A stretch of 64,000 nt of DNA. Source: Eumeta japonica (lineage: Eukaryota; Arthropoda; Insecta; Lepidoptera; Psychidae). The DNA lies in the NCBI GenBank assembly GCA_005406025.1, contig BGZK01002122.1:1-64000 (forward strand), read 5' to 3'. Below, piece after piece: positions 43,323 through 57,736 of this stretch. The notes under the pieces are model-generated. The model was given only the letters and a program-made list of their open reading frames with translations. It was not told the origin of the DNA and did not search any database. Each line of letters starts with the position of its first letter. The stretch's first letter is position 1. The position numbers and the translations under genes were made by a program.

Positions 43323-45302
43323 TAATAGTTAACTAATAAGATGGAAACAAGTCGATGTAAAAGAACTATCAAACTAAATATGATAAATGTTTTCAGTCGC
43401 AGGCATTAGATTCGTGTTTCCTTACTTGTTGCGACTCTTGCTACGGGCGGCGGGCGGCGGGCGCCGGGTGACATCCGATCGTGAGTAAATAACCTTATGC
43501 AAACAAACCTTTACATTATAAGAAGCTAAAATCAGTAAATAAATGGCCGTTAAAGCCATTATACATACATTATAAATGGGCCGATACATAACCATAACTA
43601 CAGACGAACTTTCACCTTACAGCTACAAGCTACACCCATGTTTGGTCGCTGGCTGGGCTTGGAGTTAGGCCTAAAGGCTTCATATATTATGGAGTGCATA
43701 TGCCGGGACGCCAGTTAATTCAAAACTAATAGTCTTTGTACTCATTCGGATGTGGTGCGCTTATATAGTATTCTATTTATAGTAAAACGTAAGTACCTGT
43801 TACAACATGTTTTTACATAAGTTTTTTCTCCTTGATTATATTAATTTTCTGTTAGAAAAAAAAAAAATATTTAAAATCATATTTCTGAATTACTACATGA
43901 AAACTAGAGGGGAGGGGTTGGGGGTCTTAGCATATACTACGGTCGGTCACCGAGAGGGGGGGCGGGGGTAAAAACTGTAAAATATGGGTCACGTGATATG
44001 GGTATGTTGCCTAACCCTGACTGACTATAGCGAGAGCGAAGCAATGTTAGTCGCTCGCTGGTTGTGAATACGTAGCCGAAGCCAAACAAAATTGTACAGG
44101 TAATATTTACGTCGGCAAAAAGTACTTTCTCAAACATTAGAGTTTTGACATTAAAAATGTTTCTCAATCACCTCAGTAGGGATCCTTTTTAGCGAAAATA
44201 TGAATTGGCCCTAGTGTCGTGAGCTCTAAATCTAAGTGAATGATTGTATCAAATGAATTGATGTCAGAAGATGTATATAGAGAAGGACTATATAGAGGCA
44301 AAAAGATTTTGCAATTTAAAAAAAATATATAAAAACCGCTGAAAATAGGGGTTTTAAGGGGTTTACAAAGTGCACCAATAAACTTATAGAGAATTTTTTT
44401 AAGTTCCATATTTTTTATATTGGTTGACTAAATTTCTAAAGTTAAACTTATTATTTTACTAGAAATAATGAAGATTTTAGAGACTGTGATTTTTTTAAAT
44501 CTCCGTTTCACAACTTACGATTTGCGTGGAATGTGAACAGAAATAACAGATATTGATTTATAATGACTGAGAATGAGAACGTTACTTTTTACAGAGCAAC
44601 AGATTTTCTATAAAAAAAGTCATAAAATTTTTAAAATTTAGCACAATTTGTGAGTTATTTTTCTTTTTATATATTTTATTGTAATCCTTTTTTTTATTGA
44701 GTTATTTTCATAACGTATCCGAAAGTTGTATTGAGCAGATCTGCCAATTTTTTTTTAGATGAATGTTGAAAAATGTATACAGGTAATACTATTACTTATA
44801 AATATTATGTGAAATGGAATCTTAATTCTTAGTAAGATTAAAAATTTTATTCCATCCATACATTTTCATAAGTAACATCAGCCAGTATGACTGACGACTG
44901 ACTGACGTCATCAAAATATAATTACGTTTCGCAATCTAAATTGGTCTGTCAGATTTTAATGTTTGGTCACATTTGCTTACGGTTTTCACTGACTTCGGTG
45001 TACTCCCTAACATCGTAACCCTTACATCATAAATATTTATAGGTAAATAAAGAAAAAGATGAATTTCAAACAATGTACAAAAAAATAATAATTTCTGTTT
45101 TTGCCAGTTAGCAACCTTATCTAATGGTACATAACTAGCAAAAATGAAAAAATGTTTTATTAGTCAGTATTATTTTCATATAATGAAATTCGTTTATAAC
45201 ATGTCATGTACTGCACGCACGTGTGTACCAAGAAATGCCGAATACATAGGTCTCTCTGTCTCTCTCCCTCCCGCCCTCTTCTCTATCGCTTCCACCTCAC
45301 TC

Positions 45303-45328
45303 GATCTCTCTCTCTCTCTCTCTCTCTG
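45303..45328. repeat. (CT)n microsatellite next to GT-rich sequence
   Basis: A CT dinucleotide run followed at 45328-45395 by GT/GC-rich imperfect repeats. The two overlapping open frames here owe their length to this low complexity. Confidence 0.9.
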
Positions 45329-46147
45329 TGGGTGTATGTTGTGTACGTGCCTGTGCTTGTGGGCGCGCGTGTGTGCGTTAGTGTGTATGTATTGGATACT
45401 TTGTTATTATTTCATTCTCTGGGCGAAACCACGACGTCCATATTCGGTGCATAAAAAGCACTTGCACTTTTCGGCTTTACAATTACGTAAAAAGGCTAGA
45501 GGACTGCAAAATGTTGACCGGGGGCGAAAAGGCTGTGTCTCGGAGAGAGCACGTTAAGCCGCCGGTCGCGGGCACTTATCGAGTGTTACGTGGAGTTCAA
45601 AGCTCGATTTGAAATAAAAGCTCGCGTGAGGGTGCGCCTGAGCAGTGGGGTGGTCAAAAGCTGACACAACAACAATAATATTGTAAGCCGATTAAAACAT
45701 GTGGATGTGAAAAATAATTTATGTTTTTTTTTAATATACAAAAAGTTGCATAACTTTCCTTTTTATATGACACTATTTTAAGTACTAGAATACTATTAGA
45801 AGGAATTGAATACTAGAACATCATTGCATAAGAAAACGAGTACCAGATATTTTATTGATTTATTGCTTTTTCGTTTATTTTTGATCATTTTCATATATCT
45901 AGATAACGTAAGTGATTGATGATGTAAATCGTTTTTTTTTTAAATTACTGCAGTAATAATTTCGAGTGTCAAAAAATGTATCCATTTTATATTTTACAAC
46001 ACTGCGTATAAATATACACTTCAATAGATATAAAAATAGCAATATGTCACTATTATTGAATATTTATGCCTTAAATTGACATATGTATAAACTAACGGAG
46101 TTTGTATGCAAAGAAGAACATAACAACTCGTGTTTATACATATTTAG

Positions 46148-46440
46148 AGACTAGCTTTAGCCTGTGGTTTTGCCTTTTTCTAGACTTTTTATAGGTTTTA
46201 TAGACACCACACAATAAAATCCTTCACATTTTATTCACATTAATCAATCGTGTATTGATTATGTTCCCGAACATAATCAATATACGGTATCGTGAACAGA
46301 ACTGAGTCCGAATCGAGTGTGCGATTGATCATGAATGACCAAGAGGCTACTGGACATAAATGAAGAAGGAATTTACACTATTATGTCAATCGGTTATATT
46401 ATGTTCACTCTGGTGGATCCGCGGGTGAAAACTAGTATTA
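46148..46440. repeat. Remnant of a dispersed ACTAGCTTTnGCC repeat
   Basis: It begins GACTAGCTTTAGCCTGTGG and ends near GGATCCGCGGGTGAAAACTAG, which resembles the inverted form of the same end sequence. This fits a small element with similar ends. Limits are approximate. Confidence 0.35.
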
Positions 46441-47305
46441 TGGGTATATTTAATATTTTCTAATCTTCATTTCATTTGTATATTGATAGTTTTATCATTT
46501 TTTATTTGATATTTCGCGTTACCTTTAATCTTTTACTTGACTATGGTACATATATGTATATATGTGCGCGTATTGGAGTAACTGAAAATATATGAAACCA
46601 ATTACATAAAAAAATGGTGTGTCATCTGTTTCCCATTTAACGCAACAATTTAACGGTATTTTCAGTAAAGGCATCTTTTTACTTGGGAAAATGGCAATCA
46701 AGTTATATAAACACTGCAATGAGTTTCGAAAGCCGTTGAGATTATTCATCCACGAGGGTCAAATACAGTTAAAGAAAAATATTACACGATTACGGGAAAA
46801 GTAACTAAAAATTATAAAACAAGCTAACTGTTTCGTTGTGATGTGTAGGGGCCTATTAAAAGAGCACACAAGACAGTTATACTTTTTCGCTATAGAAAGT
46901 AATATATGTGTCGCTTCCATGTTACTTCTTGGGAGCATTTGTGTGGGGGTTTATTGACACGGATCCTAATCACTGACTTTTAATGGCACAGTTGTGTGAC
47001 TTGAGTGCATTAACCGCAACTCAATTCGGGTTTCCAAAAAGATTTTTGATAATGTCATTCAACGGTTCTGTAAACAAGAAAAAAAAAACAAACAAACTAC
47101 AATGGCATCGTCTTGCACGGTTTCGTGCACCGAAGACCAGCAAAAAAAAATACACGAGGAAAACGAAAAGAAAAGATCGCTTTCACGAACGACATCGTCA
47201 ACCATAATATTCGATAACACGTCCCTGCCCAGCGTCGGTTAGCTAACGGCGGGTCCCGCGGCGCATGTCAATCGCGCTGCGCCGGCGCGGCGGGGCGCGC
47301 GACTT

Positions 47306-47313
47306 TATATATA
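47306..47313 (+). promoter_or_regulatory. TATA box of the cuticular protein gene
   Basis: TATATATA lies 80 bases upstream of the micro-exon ATG (47386) in a GC- and CpG-rich stretch (47220-47390). Transcription would be expected to start about 30 bases downstream, near 47336, giving a 5' UTR of about 50 bases, which is usual for TATA-driven cuticle genes. Confidence 0.75.
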
Positions 47314-47385
47314 GACGTGGAAGGCGTCTATGCCCACCTGTGCCGCACGCGCCGCCTCTCGCCGCGAACGCACGCAAACCGCACG

Positions 47386-47394
47386 ATGCTTAAG
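47386..47394 (+). CDS. Cuticular protein coding exon 1 (nine coding bases)
   Basis: ATG CTT AAG directly before the donor GTCAGT. The short Met-Leu-Lys start completes the hydrophobic signal peptide encoded at 61761 in the correct phase. No alternative signal-peptide start with a donor was seen closer to exon 2. Confidence 0.75.
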
Positions 47395-50300
47395 GTCAGT
47401 ACCATGCTAGTCTATGCTGTGTGAGTGCCCTGTGACAGGTGCTGTTGATAGCTGAACGATCCGTATTGTTAATGGTCTTTGTTAAAGCGACTCGGCCGTC
47501 TAACTATTGGTCGGATGTTTGTTGGGTAGGTCGTTTTGGGGATCACGTTAAAACTGTTCATCAGTGCAAAACGGGTTGATATATCGATTTGTTTTATCGA
47601 TATATGCCCTGAATAGTACGTAGTAATGTTTGTGTAGGCGACCTTAAGTCACCTTCACTTTTAGGTCTATATATATTTTATTGACGTCTTGGACGCAACA
47701 TAAATAGAAACAAAACATGTTTTGTATAGTTGCTTGCAATCAAAATATGAATCAATTTATATGAACTTTTACGAGTACTAAACGAAGAGATAGCATAATT
47801 CTTTCAGTTTTGTCCAAATTCTAAGATTTTCTTGAATGTGACTAGATTTAGAAAATAACGTTAACCCTAAACGAAACTGTTAGTAAATGTTAACTTAAAC
47901 GTACGTAAGTTAACATTTATTAACACTGCGTTACTTAACAATTCATGTAGATTCGGTGACTATTAGACATTTTGTTCTATAACAAACATTGTGTAAGTTC
48001 GCTCCCACGGCGTGGATGTAATTTTATAATTACGCATTACATATTAAACACGAAGTTGTTATATTTTCCAGCGTTGTCGGTTTCGAATTAGCCCTTCGCG
48101 GTAACTTTCATTGCGAAAATGTTAACTTCAAAAGTCGGCCAAGTGCGTAATTAATTGGAACAAGATGAGAGTCCCCTGGAGCTGTGAAGAATTGAGATCT
48201 TCTTTTAGATTAATTTTATTCACAATTCAATGTTAATAGTTTAAGCATGGTTTAGTGAAAGGTTAATAAATTAGCGAATTAAGGATTATAAAAAACCTTT
48301 AAGCAAATAAAATGTGATGAATATAAACTTGATTATGCATACGTTGTTCAAAATGAAGTTTATTTCTTTCGCTACTTTGAAGACACCCCGTGTAATAAGA
48401 TTATTTCTCTTAAATTATTGAAGTTTTTTTAACAGCATAAGATTTTGAGATTGAAGTCAACGATCTTTCGATATTGATAACGAATTGTCAATATCGAAAA
48501 GCTATAATAATGTAAAAAAAGAACGAAATTGAAATAATAATAACCCGTTTTTTGAATTTTTTAACTTTGTATGGTGGAAAATAAAAAGTTGTAAAATTTT
48601 AAATTGCGTGCTGCATTGTTGAATTTCATCAGTGAAAGTAATAGTTATGAAATTTCAGTAATATTATGTTGCGTTAATAAATAAGACATATAAATAGATA
48701 TCTGTAATTGATAAAACAATTAAGTAGCAAATACAAAAAAGTAATAGATTTTGAAAAGGTGGTTGGAATGGAAATTTATCACTTTTCGGTCCTTTTTATA
48801 TGTTATACCACAGGCACATGTATAAACCCACTAGCGGCGCCCCGAGGTTTCACCCGCGTGGTGATGGAAAATTGTGATAATGGTGATAGAAAGCGTTTTA
48901 TTTTTTTGTCAATTTTTCAATGTTTTTATATTATTTTGCTATTTGGAACGGAGACAAATCCAACAAATTAAAAATGAAAATCGGTCCAGCTATTCTCCAG
49001 TTATAAATGTTCGAACAATTATATTGTGTAATGTATGTAAATTAGAACTAAGTATTTTTTATGATGATCTCACTAATAGGTATTATAAACGCTATAGTTT
49101 GTAAGGATAGATAGGTACGAAAGTATATAATTTTTTTTTAATAAAAAGTATCCTATGATACTTTTAATACCTTCAAGAGCATATGTACAAAGTTTCATGA
49201 TAACCGGTTGAGTAGTTTTGGCGTGAAAGCGTAACAAACAAACTTACATTCACATTTATAATATCAGTAAGTATTACAATATTTTTTTATTCAGGTTTTT
49301 CTATAAATATACGAAAAATATATGGAAGATTCAAAATCATGCTAAAATTGGTTAATTTATAATAATCTTGTTTTAACTGTCGAACCGGTTCTTTAATCAA
49401 AATCGAGGTGGTTTCCACAGGATTTTTAATGATGTTATGAAGAAAAAATCGTTTTATATTTATTTTCATTTTTCCAAAAGAATGTAGTACATACAAACAT
49501 GATCTTTGATTATTTGAAGCTAATTTTCCGCCTTTTAATTATATTTTAACATTAATTGTAATAAATAACTTAAAAGTATTTCAAAATCAAACCATTAAAT
49601 TTTTCCTCAATAACTTTAAAAAGTACATATTCATGAATACTTGATCTCGTAGTATCTAGTATTAGTATATACGTGGTACTATCTAGTATTAGTAGAATTT
49701 TGTGTATTTGGTATTTGTATTCTATGTGCATTGTCACATAGTCAAGAACTGGTCAAGTGCGAGTCGGACTCTCATCGATTCTGTGCTATAAGTTCTACAG
49801 TGACTATTTTTAATTTGATTCAAATTTGTTTGTGTTCATTATAATATAGTGTTTTGCAAAATGAAGAAAAAGAAATACTTATCATAGGCTAGAATTTGAA
49901 CCGAAATCCTATATATGTATATATGAGTAGACGACCATAATAACCATTGGACTAATTGAATTGAATATTATGATAAACATTTTCCACAAATGTTTGTAAA
50001 CAAATGTTTACTGTTTCAGATGGAAATTTAAAAACTTAGGGTTTTCGTTTAGGTTTTAGTGTAAAATAAGAGTGTGGCCCTATATTCGCCAGTTTTTTTT
50101 TAATTTTCGCATAAAAGTTTTAGATATAAAAGGAAAGGCCCGATTTTTATAATATTTAAAATATGCTTTTTAACGTTATAAATAAAACTTATTTGTATTT
50201 CTCATAACGAGTTCGCTCATTATATGTCACGTGCTGTCCTCACATACATAATTGGGTCACCTCATTCCGTACATGTATGAAAATGCATTTTTCCTCGTCC

Positions 50301-53300
50301 AGTAGATTCGGAGAGTATAGGCTGTGACAGACAGACAGACGAAGAGGAGACTGTTTCTATAAGGATTCCGTTTCTTTATATGATTTACGGAACCCTACAA
50401 TTATAGGGTACAATTTTTCACAACCAATCTATATTTTATGTTTTATTACAATCATTGAATTTAATTATTCCTTTACGCACTACGAAATTCTATGTTATAC
50501 CTCGATTACCGATTTGTGCACGATTTTACCAGATATATTCTCGTTTAGCATGTTAATATATTGAGATCAAAAAATGATATACGACAAAATTATAAATGAT
50601 GATATAAATATTGCGTATGTATGAACAAAATCGAATACTGGAATTTTGCGTCAGAATGCGATGTCTACAGGAAAGCGAAATGGAACGTGAGGCCGTGGGC
50701 GTGGTCAGATTGTTGCTCAATGCGCGTGCCCTGGAAAATCTAGACTTGTCTATGGCACTAAGTTATTGAAAGTAATCGTTCCGCTACGCTGTATATACTT
50801 ACTTGTTTTGAATCGCTATTTTGATCTCCACATTACGACTCGTATTCGTGTGCCTTCTTCTACTGTTGTGTCCACGACTCCAGTCCGTCTTTCTCTCTCT
50901 CTCTCTCTCTCTCACTTTCTGTGTCTATTATGGAAATTATATACAAATGGCGTCAAATAACTTTACAAGCTCTTATAATTTAATCACTCAATCATTAAAC
51001 AACATAGAAAAAAAGAAACTTTTACAATGAATAATAAAATTGTTATCGAACACCGTTAAGCTTTGTTGGAGTCGGTGCCTGCTCATGTAAAAAATTGTGT
51101 TGTGAATAATTAGTTATAAATATGAACTGAACGTGAAGTATTGAATCAAAAGGATACCGAATGATGAAACCTGAGAGGCCGCCGCGACTGGCACATTTTC
51201 AAAATGGCAAAGACGGCACCCTTATCGTTTCGACATGTCCGTCCGTCCGTCCGTAAGTCACAGACATTTTATTCAAAAACCACAAGACGTATATTGACGA
51301 AATTTAAAGTGTAGGTGTCTGGTTTAAGTCGCTACTTACTGTGGTACTTAAATAACAAAAATCAATATTTCTAGGTGGGGCATTCCATACACGTAATAGA
51401 GGCTGAAAATTTTTTTTTTCAGCAAACATCACGGTTGTGGCACATATTTAGACAGTTCCGTTAAAGACATTCCAATAAAAGGATGTAAGTGCCATGAAGA
51501 TACGCTCTTTTGCTGATACACTTTTGTGCGGGAAACATGGAAAAAGCATAATAACGTATAACGTATAAAAGCATAATAAAGCAAAGTAACTTTTTTCATA
51601 TGTAGTGCATTTCTTTACAATAATGGTTTCAGAACCCTATAACGAGCATGGCCCGACGTGTTCTTGGCCTGTTTTTAGTCATGTGGCATCGACCATAAAA
51701 ACAACTAATAATTTTAATAAGTTTCTGACAGCGAAGCTTATTATTTTTCTTGTAAAATTTATTTTATTCTATCTGTAATGGAAAGAAGACAAACCTGTAC
51801 TGCGATAATTGTCTATAGTGTCTGATCGTGATACTATCTACGAATTCGTACTACTTCAGATGTAATATGGGGGATATTTTGGAAGCTTTGTTACATTTTC
51901 GGACACAGCTCATTATCTGGTCAGAGACTAAGCAACGAGGCTTGTACTACGGGTATCAGTGGTTGATAGACTACATAATTATGAACTTTTTTTAATTAAA
52001 TAAATGTTCGTCTTGTGCGGGAATCGAACCCACGCCTTAAGCGCAGCACCACCGACCGCGCCAATCGGGCAGTCATTCCTTCGATCTGCACGATCTCAAA
52101 TCTCAAATCCCGAGGACGGGGTCATCAAGCTTGTGCAACTCACCAGATTTTATATTTACACGCAAATTTAATATTTCATTCGTTATCTTAATCTCAATCA
52201 CAGATGACCACCAAAACCTTTGGAACATCACTAGAATCTTAGAATTTAATGGGAATAACGAAAAATTTTAAATTTTTGCAAGTCATGAAAATTATATTCG
52301 TCATAGAAGTCTTCTATCTCTATAATTACTAGAATGCAATAGGAAGTGCACTCGCTATTATATATTGGTAATTATAAGTTTTTGTTAGCGTAAGCTTAAG
52401 CACTTGTATCTTTCCAACGCAAATGTAATTGTAATGTTCACACAAATTATACAATGCTATACAATCAACACATTCTATAGTGAAGGCTTCCTTGTATGCA
52501 TATTGGGAGACAAGATAAGCCGTTAGACCGGTTTACGTTTTGTTTGAACACAAATTACGAATAGTCAATTGATCACTAGACTGGATGCACGCCATGGCCC
52601 AATTCATGGAGGACTGACCTGATATATTCACAGTCCATATCTAACTTGGCACATGAAAAGACTCAGGGCTTAGCACTGAATCGTTGCAAGATGAAAATCA
52701 TGTAAGCTTATTAGTAAAAATAGACTTTATTATATTTTATATTTTAATAGACTTGTAACGTTTAAATTAAATAATAATTTAAAATATTTACGCGTCTAAA
52801 AATTGTCTACAAAAAAAAAATGAAATCCGGTTTAAACCATTTTGTATGAACAAATTTCAGAAGTATTTTACATAATAATTGCATTACCTCACAAAAAACC
52901 TACTTTTCTATTTCTCATACAAACTCTTAAGAATTTCGTTGATAGACACTGCAAGTCTCTAAGAATTTATTTAAGCATGTCGACTCGCGAATTATTATTA
53001 AAGCCTTTATTGCTGATAGTTAACTAAACATACATGTACAATTGTACATAATTACAAACTTATCTATCACATCGGATTTCCTAATTTCTCCTTCCAACTT
53101 TTTGCATTCCCTTCTGTCGTTCGCTTTTCTTGATCATAATAAAAAAAACTTACTTTCATTATATTAAATCTTTAACCTTTGTCGTGCATAACAATAGGTA
53201 ACAAAAATTCTAACCCATGATTTCGTGTGAATTCACGTACGTTAATCTTAAAGATCTAGTTCAGGTGATCACACTGCAGGTGTCGCCTTCCCGCAATCTT

Positions 53301-56300
53301 ATTTCAAATTAGAGTGTCTGGAAATACAAAGGATTAAATTCTTCCTGCCGATCTAGGGCACATCGAGGGCCTATGGCTATTCACACACGAGCACGCACAC
53401 ACATACACATTTTTGTTTAATGCACATCAGTAATGTAAAAAAACCAAAGCGTAAATTGTTCCTATTAGATTGTTCCTATTTGTTGTTTTATTGTTGTTCC
53501 TATTGTTCTTATAGACTGTTCCTATTAGATTATTACAAGCTGACACATGTAGGTAATCAGTGTCTACCGTAATTCAGATCAACAGCCTCAATACTCATAT
53601 TCAAATTTAAACTCGGTCGGTTGACCAAATTTTGAATCTTAAAAATAAATGTTTTTAATAACCCAAAAAAAAATATTTTTTAAAAATTTAGTATATACTT
53701 CACCTTCTGAATCTTTTAAGCGTTGCGAAATCTATGACAGGTACTTTTTAAACATTTTTCTGTATGTGGTCAGTTCCAAATACATAAATAGTACCCCCCG
53801 TAAAATGCTTAATTTAGTATAGACTCTATTATATGGTAAAACGATGTAAAAAAATAAATAAAAAAGCTATAGATTGTAGTATGTAATTGTTGTATTACGT
53901 AATTATTTGGTACAATTTCATAGATATAATTACTGTTAATTTGATTATTACGTTTAAATATTTTATTTACACTTATAGATAAATATAAAAAACAAAGGGG
54001 CAATGTGTCAAATCTTACGCCTTACGATTACGATTTACGTAATTTACGAATCGCGTAAAAAAGTTTTACTTTGGTGTGACCCGCTGTTAATTTTCCTTAA
54101 CCTTAAAAGGGTTAACCAAAAAATGTTGTTATTTTAAACTTAACCGACATTGTAATTTACTAAAAGAGATTCCAACACGACGTATGTAGCTTATGTTGAT
54201 GTTATGATTTATGCCAAAATAATGATCAAAACGTCAAGAGAAACTGAAACGGCGCGACGCTAATTTCGTTTTCCAACGTTTTAAGAAAATTAACTATCTA
54301 TTATTATGTTACATGCATTTGCAATAAGTACTAATGGCATCGAATTAGTTTCTTTACGATTGTTTTTTCATTTTTATTCTGTTCTGGAGATGGAGTTTTC
54401 AATTTTAAGTCTTTAATAAGCTCATTCTATATATATATATATATACTCTTCCTATTTCCCATAGGGATAGACAGAGACTACATTCCCAGGAAGTGACATT
54501 TAGTGACCACGAAGCTCGCCGATTAGTTAGGTTAGGTTACATGTCATCAGTTTCATGGGATACATCCGTTGCATCAGATGTTCCATCATCGCATCAGATA
54601 TTCCAGCTTTTCCATCAAATGCAACTGCTCTTTAGATTTCTATAGGCAATTTACTTACTTTCATTTAAAAATCTTTGTATGCATATTAGATCCTATCGTT
54701 TAGACTAATATAAGGTCAATTTTCTATGAATATCTGGAATTCAATATATATATTAAATGAATTTACATTTTTTTTAACAAACGCAAGGAAAGCTAATTTT
54801 TAAACCACAACCCAATCTACATTCACTATAAAAATTGTTTTTTGTTAATATTTTTCTGCCAATACACAACTTCGTAAAGAAAGATATAAAGAAACATCAT
54901 GCATAGTTTTTAACTGTACCTTATTAAGATCATCTATGGAGAAATCTGTATATTTTATTTGGAAGTGGACGCTATTGGAAGGCCTTTTTTATAAATTTTA
55001 TGGCCAGCGTCATCTCGCGTCCGTTAGCCTAGACATTTTACAAATTTGGACGCATTATATTAAATTAGGAATATTTAAATTTATAATTTTTTTAATAGCT
55101 GAACTGAATAAATTCTACATATGAAATTTCGTCGTATAATGTTATAATTTATAACAAGTACAAAATCCATTTATCAAATCCAATCACATCAAATTAAATC
55201 AAATCAAAAATATGTTTATTTCGTAGGTAATAGAATCACACTTGAAATACGTTACTATTTTATTGTTTTGGCATTAACATTATCACCCATTCCAAATGCT
55301 GATTCACCCTGAGAAGAATGGGCAAGTAACTTAAGGTTTGCACCTTTTTGCTTAAAGATACGCAACAAATTAATCAATAAAACTAGTACATTTGAAAATT
55401 ATATGAGATAACTTATTAGCCGAGCAGTACAATCCCATAGTTTTTTTCCCTTAATATCTTCGGATACGGCATAATCACCTTTATCATATAAATTTTTTTA
55501 ATGAAATTTCCAAATTTATGAAATCGTAAATTTTGAATTCCAATTGAGATCTTATTATAAAAGCACACACATTGCCCCTCAAGTGCTTTGTTAACTTTAC
55601 TGAGTCTGGTCTTATGAACAGCAGAGTCATTCTTAATTCTAGTGTCATTATTATAAATTTCGCTCATTTTTTGGAACGATTTTATATGAAAATTCCGCGG
55701 TAACTTAGTATCTAAAGTGAGACCAAGAAATAGGGTCGCGTCCACAATATCAAGTATTTCATCCCTGATTTTATGAAAATAATAAAATGCTCCTAATTGT
55801 TACAATAGCTACATTTAATATTATCTGGCTGTAAAAAAAAATCCTACTAATGGAATTGCATTTTTATGTATGTTTATTGGCACACAATTTACAGAAGTGA
55901 TAATTTTCTTTGTTATAATGAAAAGAACCGGCAAATATTTATTTGAAACACTGTTTTTTTTAGCAGATAATAACCGGGTCACCTTGTGCATAGCTCTTGT
56001 TATGCGTGTAGAGTTATATGATAATACGACGATTGGTGTTCTGTACGTACGATAATATGTTAAATTAATTCTAAATGCCTCAACTAATCAGCACATAACT
56101 GAAAAACAAAGAATAAAACATATTATCATTTTTTATATGTCGGTGTTGATAATTACATGTTAATCACGTTATTCTAGTTTACTTATGTGCAATTTCATAT
56201 TTAACCGATGATAACACTGAAATTCGTCATTATTATAAGCTGCAAGAACTTGTATCCAGAGACCATTAAAAATGATATTAAGCATTCCATTTACCTATCT

Positions 56301-57702
56301 TTCGTTGCGTAATTCCGCCTCGCTGAAATTAGCATGGGTGTCACCTACCAGTCACTTCAATGCTCTATGGTAATGAGAGTTGCTCGCGGCTGGAATGTAT
56401 CATTACACGCCCTTGTTCAAATTTCACAACACCGACGTGACTAACTTAAGTACGATTTCGCTTGTTCACTTAAAGAAAAGTCTAGAAGTAAAGAAAGTTC
56501 TGCAGAGTCGAACTGATGATTTGGAACTGCTATTATTTAATATATGATGAGTAAGAAAATGACTTAAAATTGCATATTAATTATAATCACAATATTATTA
56601 ATTATTACAATTAAAAATTGTGTTTAAATGTATGCTTAATTTTAAGACAACATTCTATTATCGTCTTCTACTTTATCTTCGTCTTTGAGATCCACCGCCG
56701 CGTTCTCCTAAGTCAGGAGAGCCCTATCCTGCGGCCATGTAGTTGTTTTAGAACATAAATCGCCTTAAGACAACTGTCAATATCCTTCCAACAAAATATA
56801 AAATGTAGAACGTTCTTTCATAGTTTAGTGCAACATTTACGACATTGAGACTTCGCCCATTTCCATAAATTAAAAATATGTATTTCCATATTTTAAAAAT
56901 CCACTACCGTATGTAAAGTTATTCCTTAAAATATTAACTTTGATCAGTCGTGTGTGGGTCGATAAATGTTTGTTAATTTTTTTTACGCACATCAGACAAG
57001 CATTTAAAAAGTTGAATGTCAAGGGGACATATGTAACATTTCGCAAAAAACAATCCTTAATGAGCGATTTTTATTGAAATGTGGTTTGTTACATTTTTTT
57101 TTTCTCTATTTATGTCATTTGATTTAGTTTAATTAGTGTTGTACTTTTGTTTATTGCAGGCCGAAGGAAGGTCGCTCTTTAATTAGATTTATGTGACAAA
57201 TTGTTCTGTCTATGTAGAATGGGTGACGAAAAAAATATTAAAGCGTAAATTTGCCACATAAAATTTTCTGTCATTTAATTTTTTTTAATATCGCCTCGTT
57301 TTTCTTCTATTTCTTAGAAAAACTATTCAAACTGCTTGCGTCTACAGTTACTGTATTTATTAAAGTTCTAGCCATGTAAAATATGTATTATAGCCATATA
57401 AAATATGTATTAACATTCGATCAGGGAAGTGATTCTATTTTTGTATGATTATTTAATCCATAAATGAATATAAATTGATTTTCATTTTCATAATACGCGA
57501 CGTCGTTAGCTAGTCACATCTTTTGTCAGCGTGCATCATTAATTTATTAGTGTGGTACAATATATATTATTGTTACTATTGATTGCATTTAAAGTTAATA
57601 ACGGAATCTTATTGAGACTGGGGTGCTATTTTTATACAGCATAACAATATCTATGGTAAAAATTAAACAAAACTTTTCTACTGGCAATGTATATATTTAA
57701 AA

Positions 57703-57736
<34 letters not shown>

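Larger units (their letters stand above)
36742..47305. other. Repeat-rich stretch between the 36.7-kb candidate exon and the cuticle gene
   Basis: No complete gene is recognised. Named insertions are listed separately. The remainder includes a (GGCGGGC)n-like GC patch at 43441-43472, a GC-rich block with CACGTG near 43990-44080, dispersed repeat ends near 46148 (ACTAGCTTTAGCCTGTGG) and CT/GT microsatellites at 45.25-45.38 kb. The open frames at 42314-42505, 42807-43067 and 45144-45557 are not supported as genes. Confidence 0.5.

Noticed and set aside
45144..45557. 137-codon plus-strand frame
   Set aside because: Its middle is produced by CT and GT microsatellites; there is no domain, splice context or similarity.
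46983..47207. 74-codon Lys/Arg-rich frame upstream of the cuticle promoter
   Set aside because: The composition comes from A-runs and there is no similarity or promoter of its own. It ends close upstream of the TATA box.
52010..52075. tRNA-like sequence with perfect A and B boxes
   Set aside because: The acceptor stem does not pair and an A/T-rich tail follows, so it is a SINE head and not a tRNA gene.
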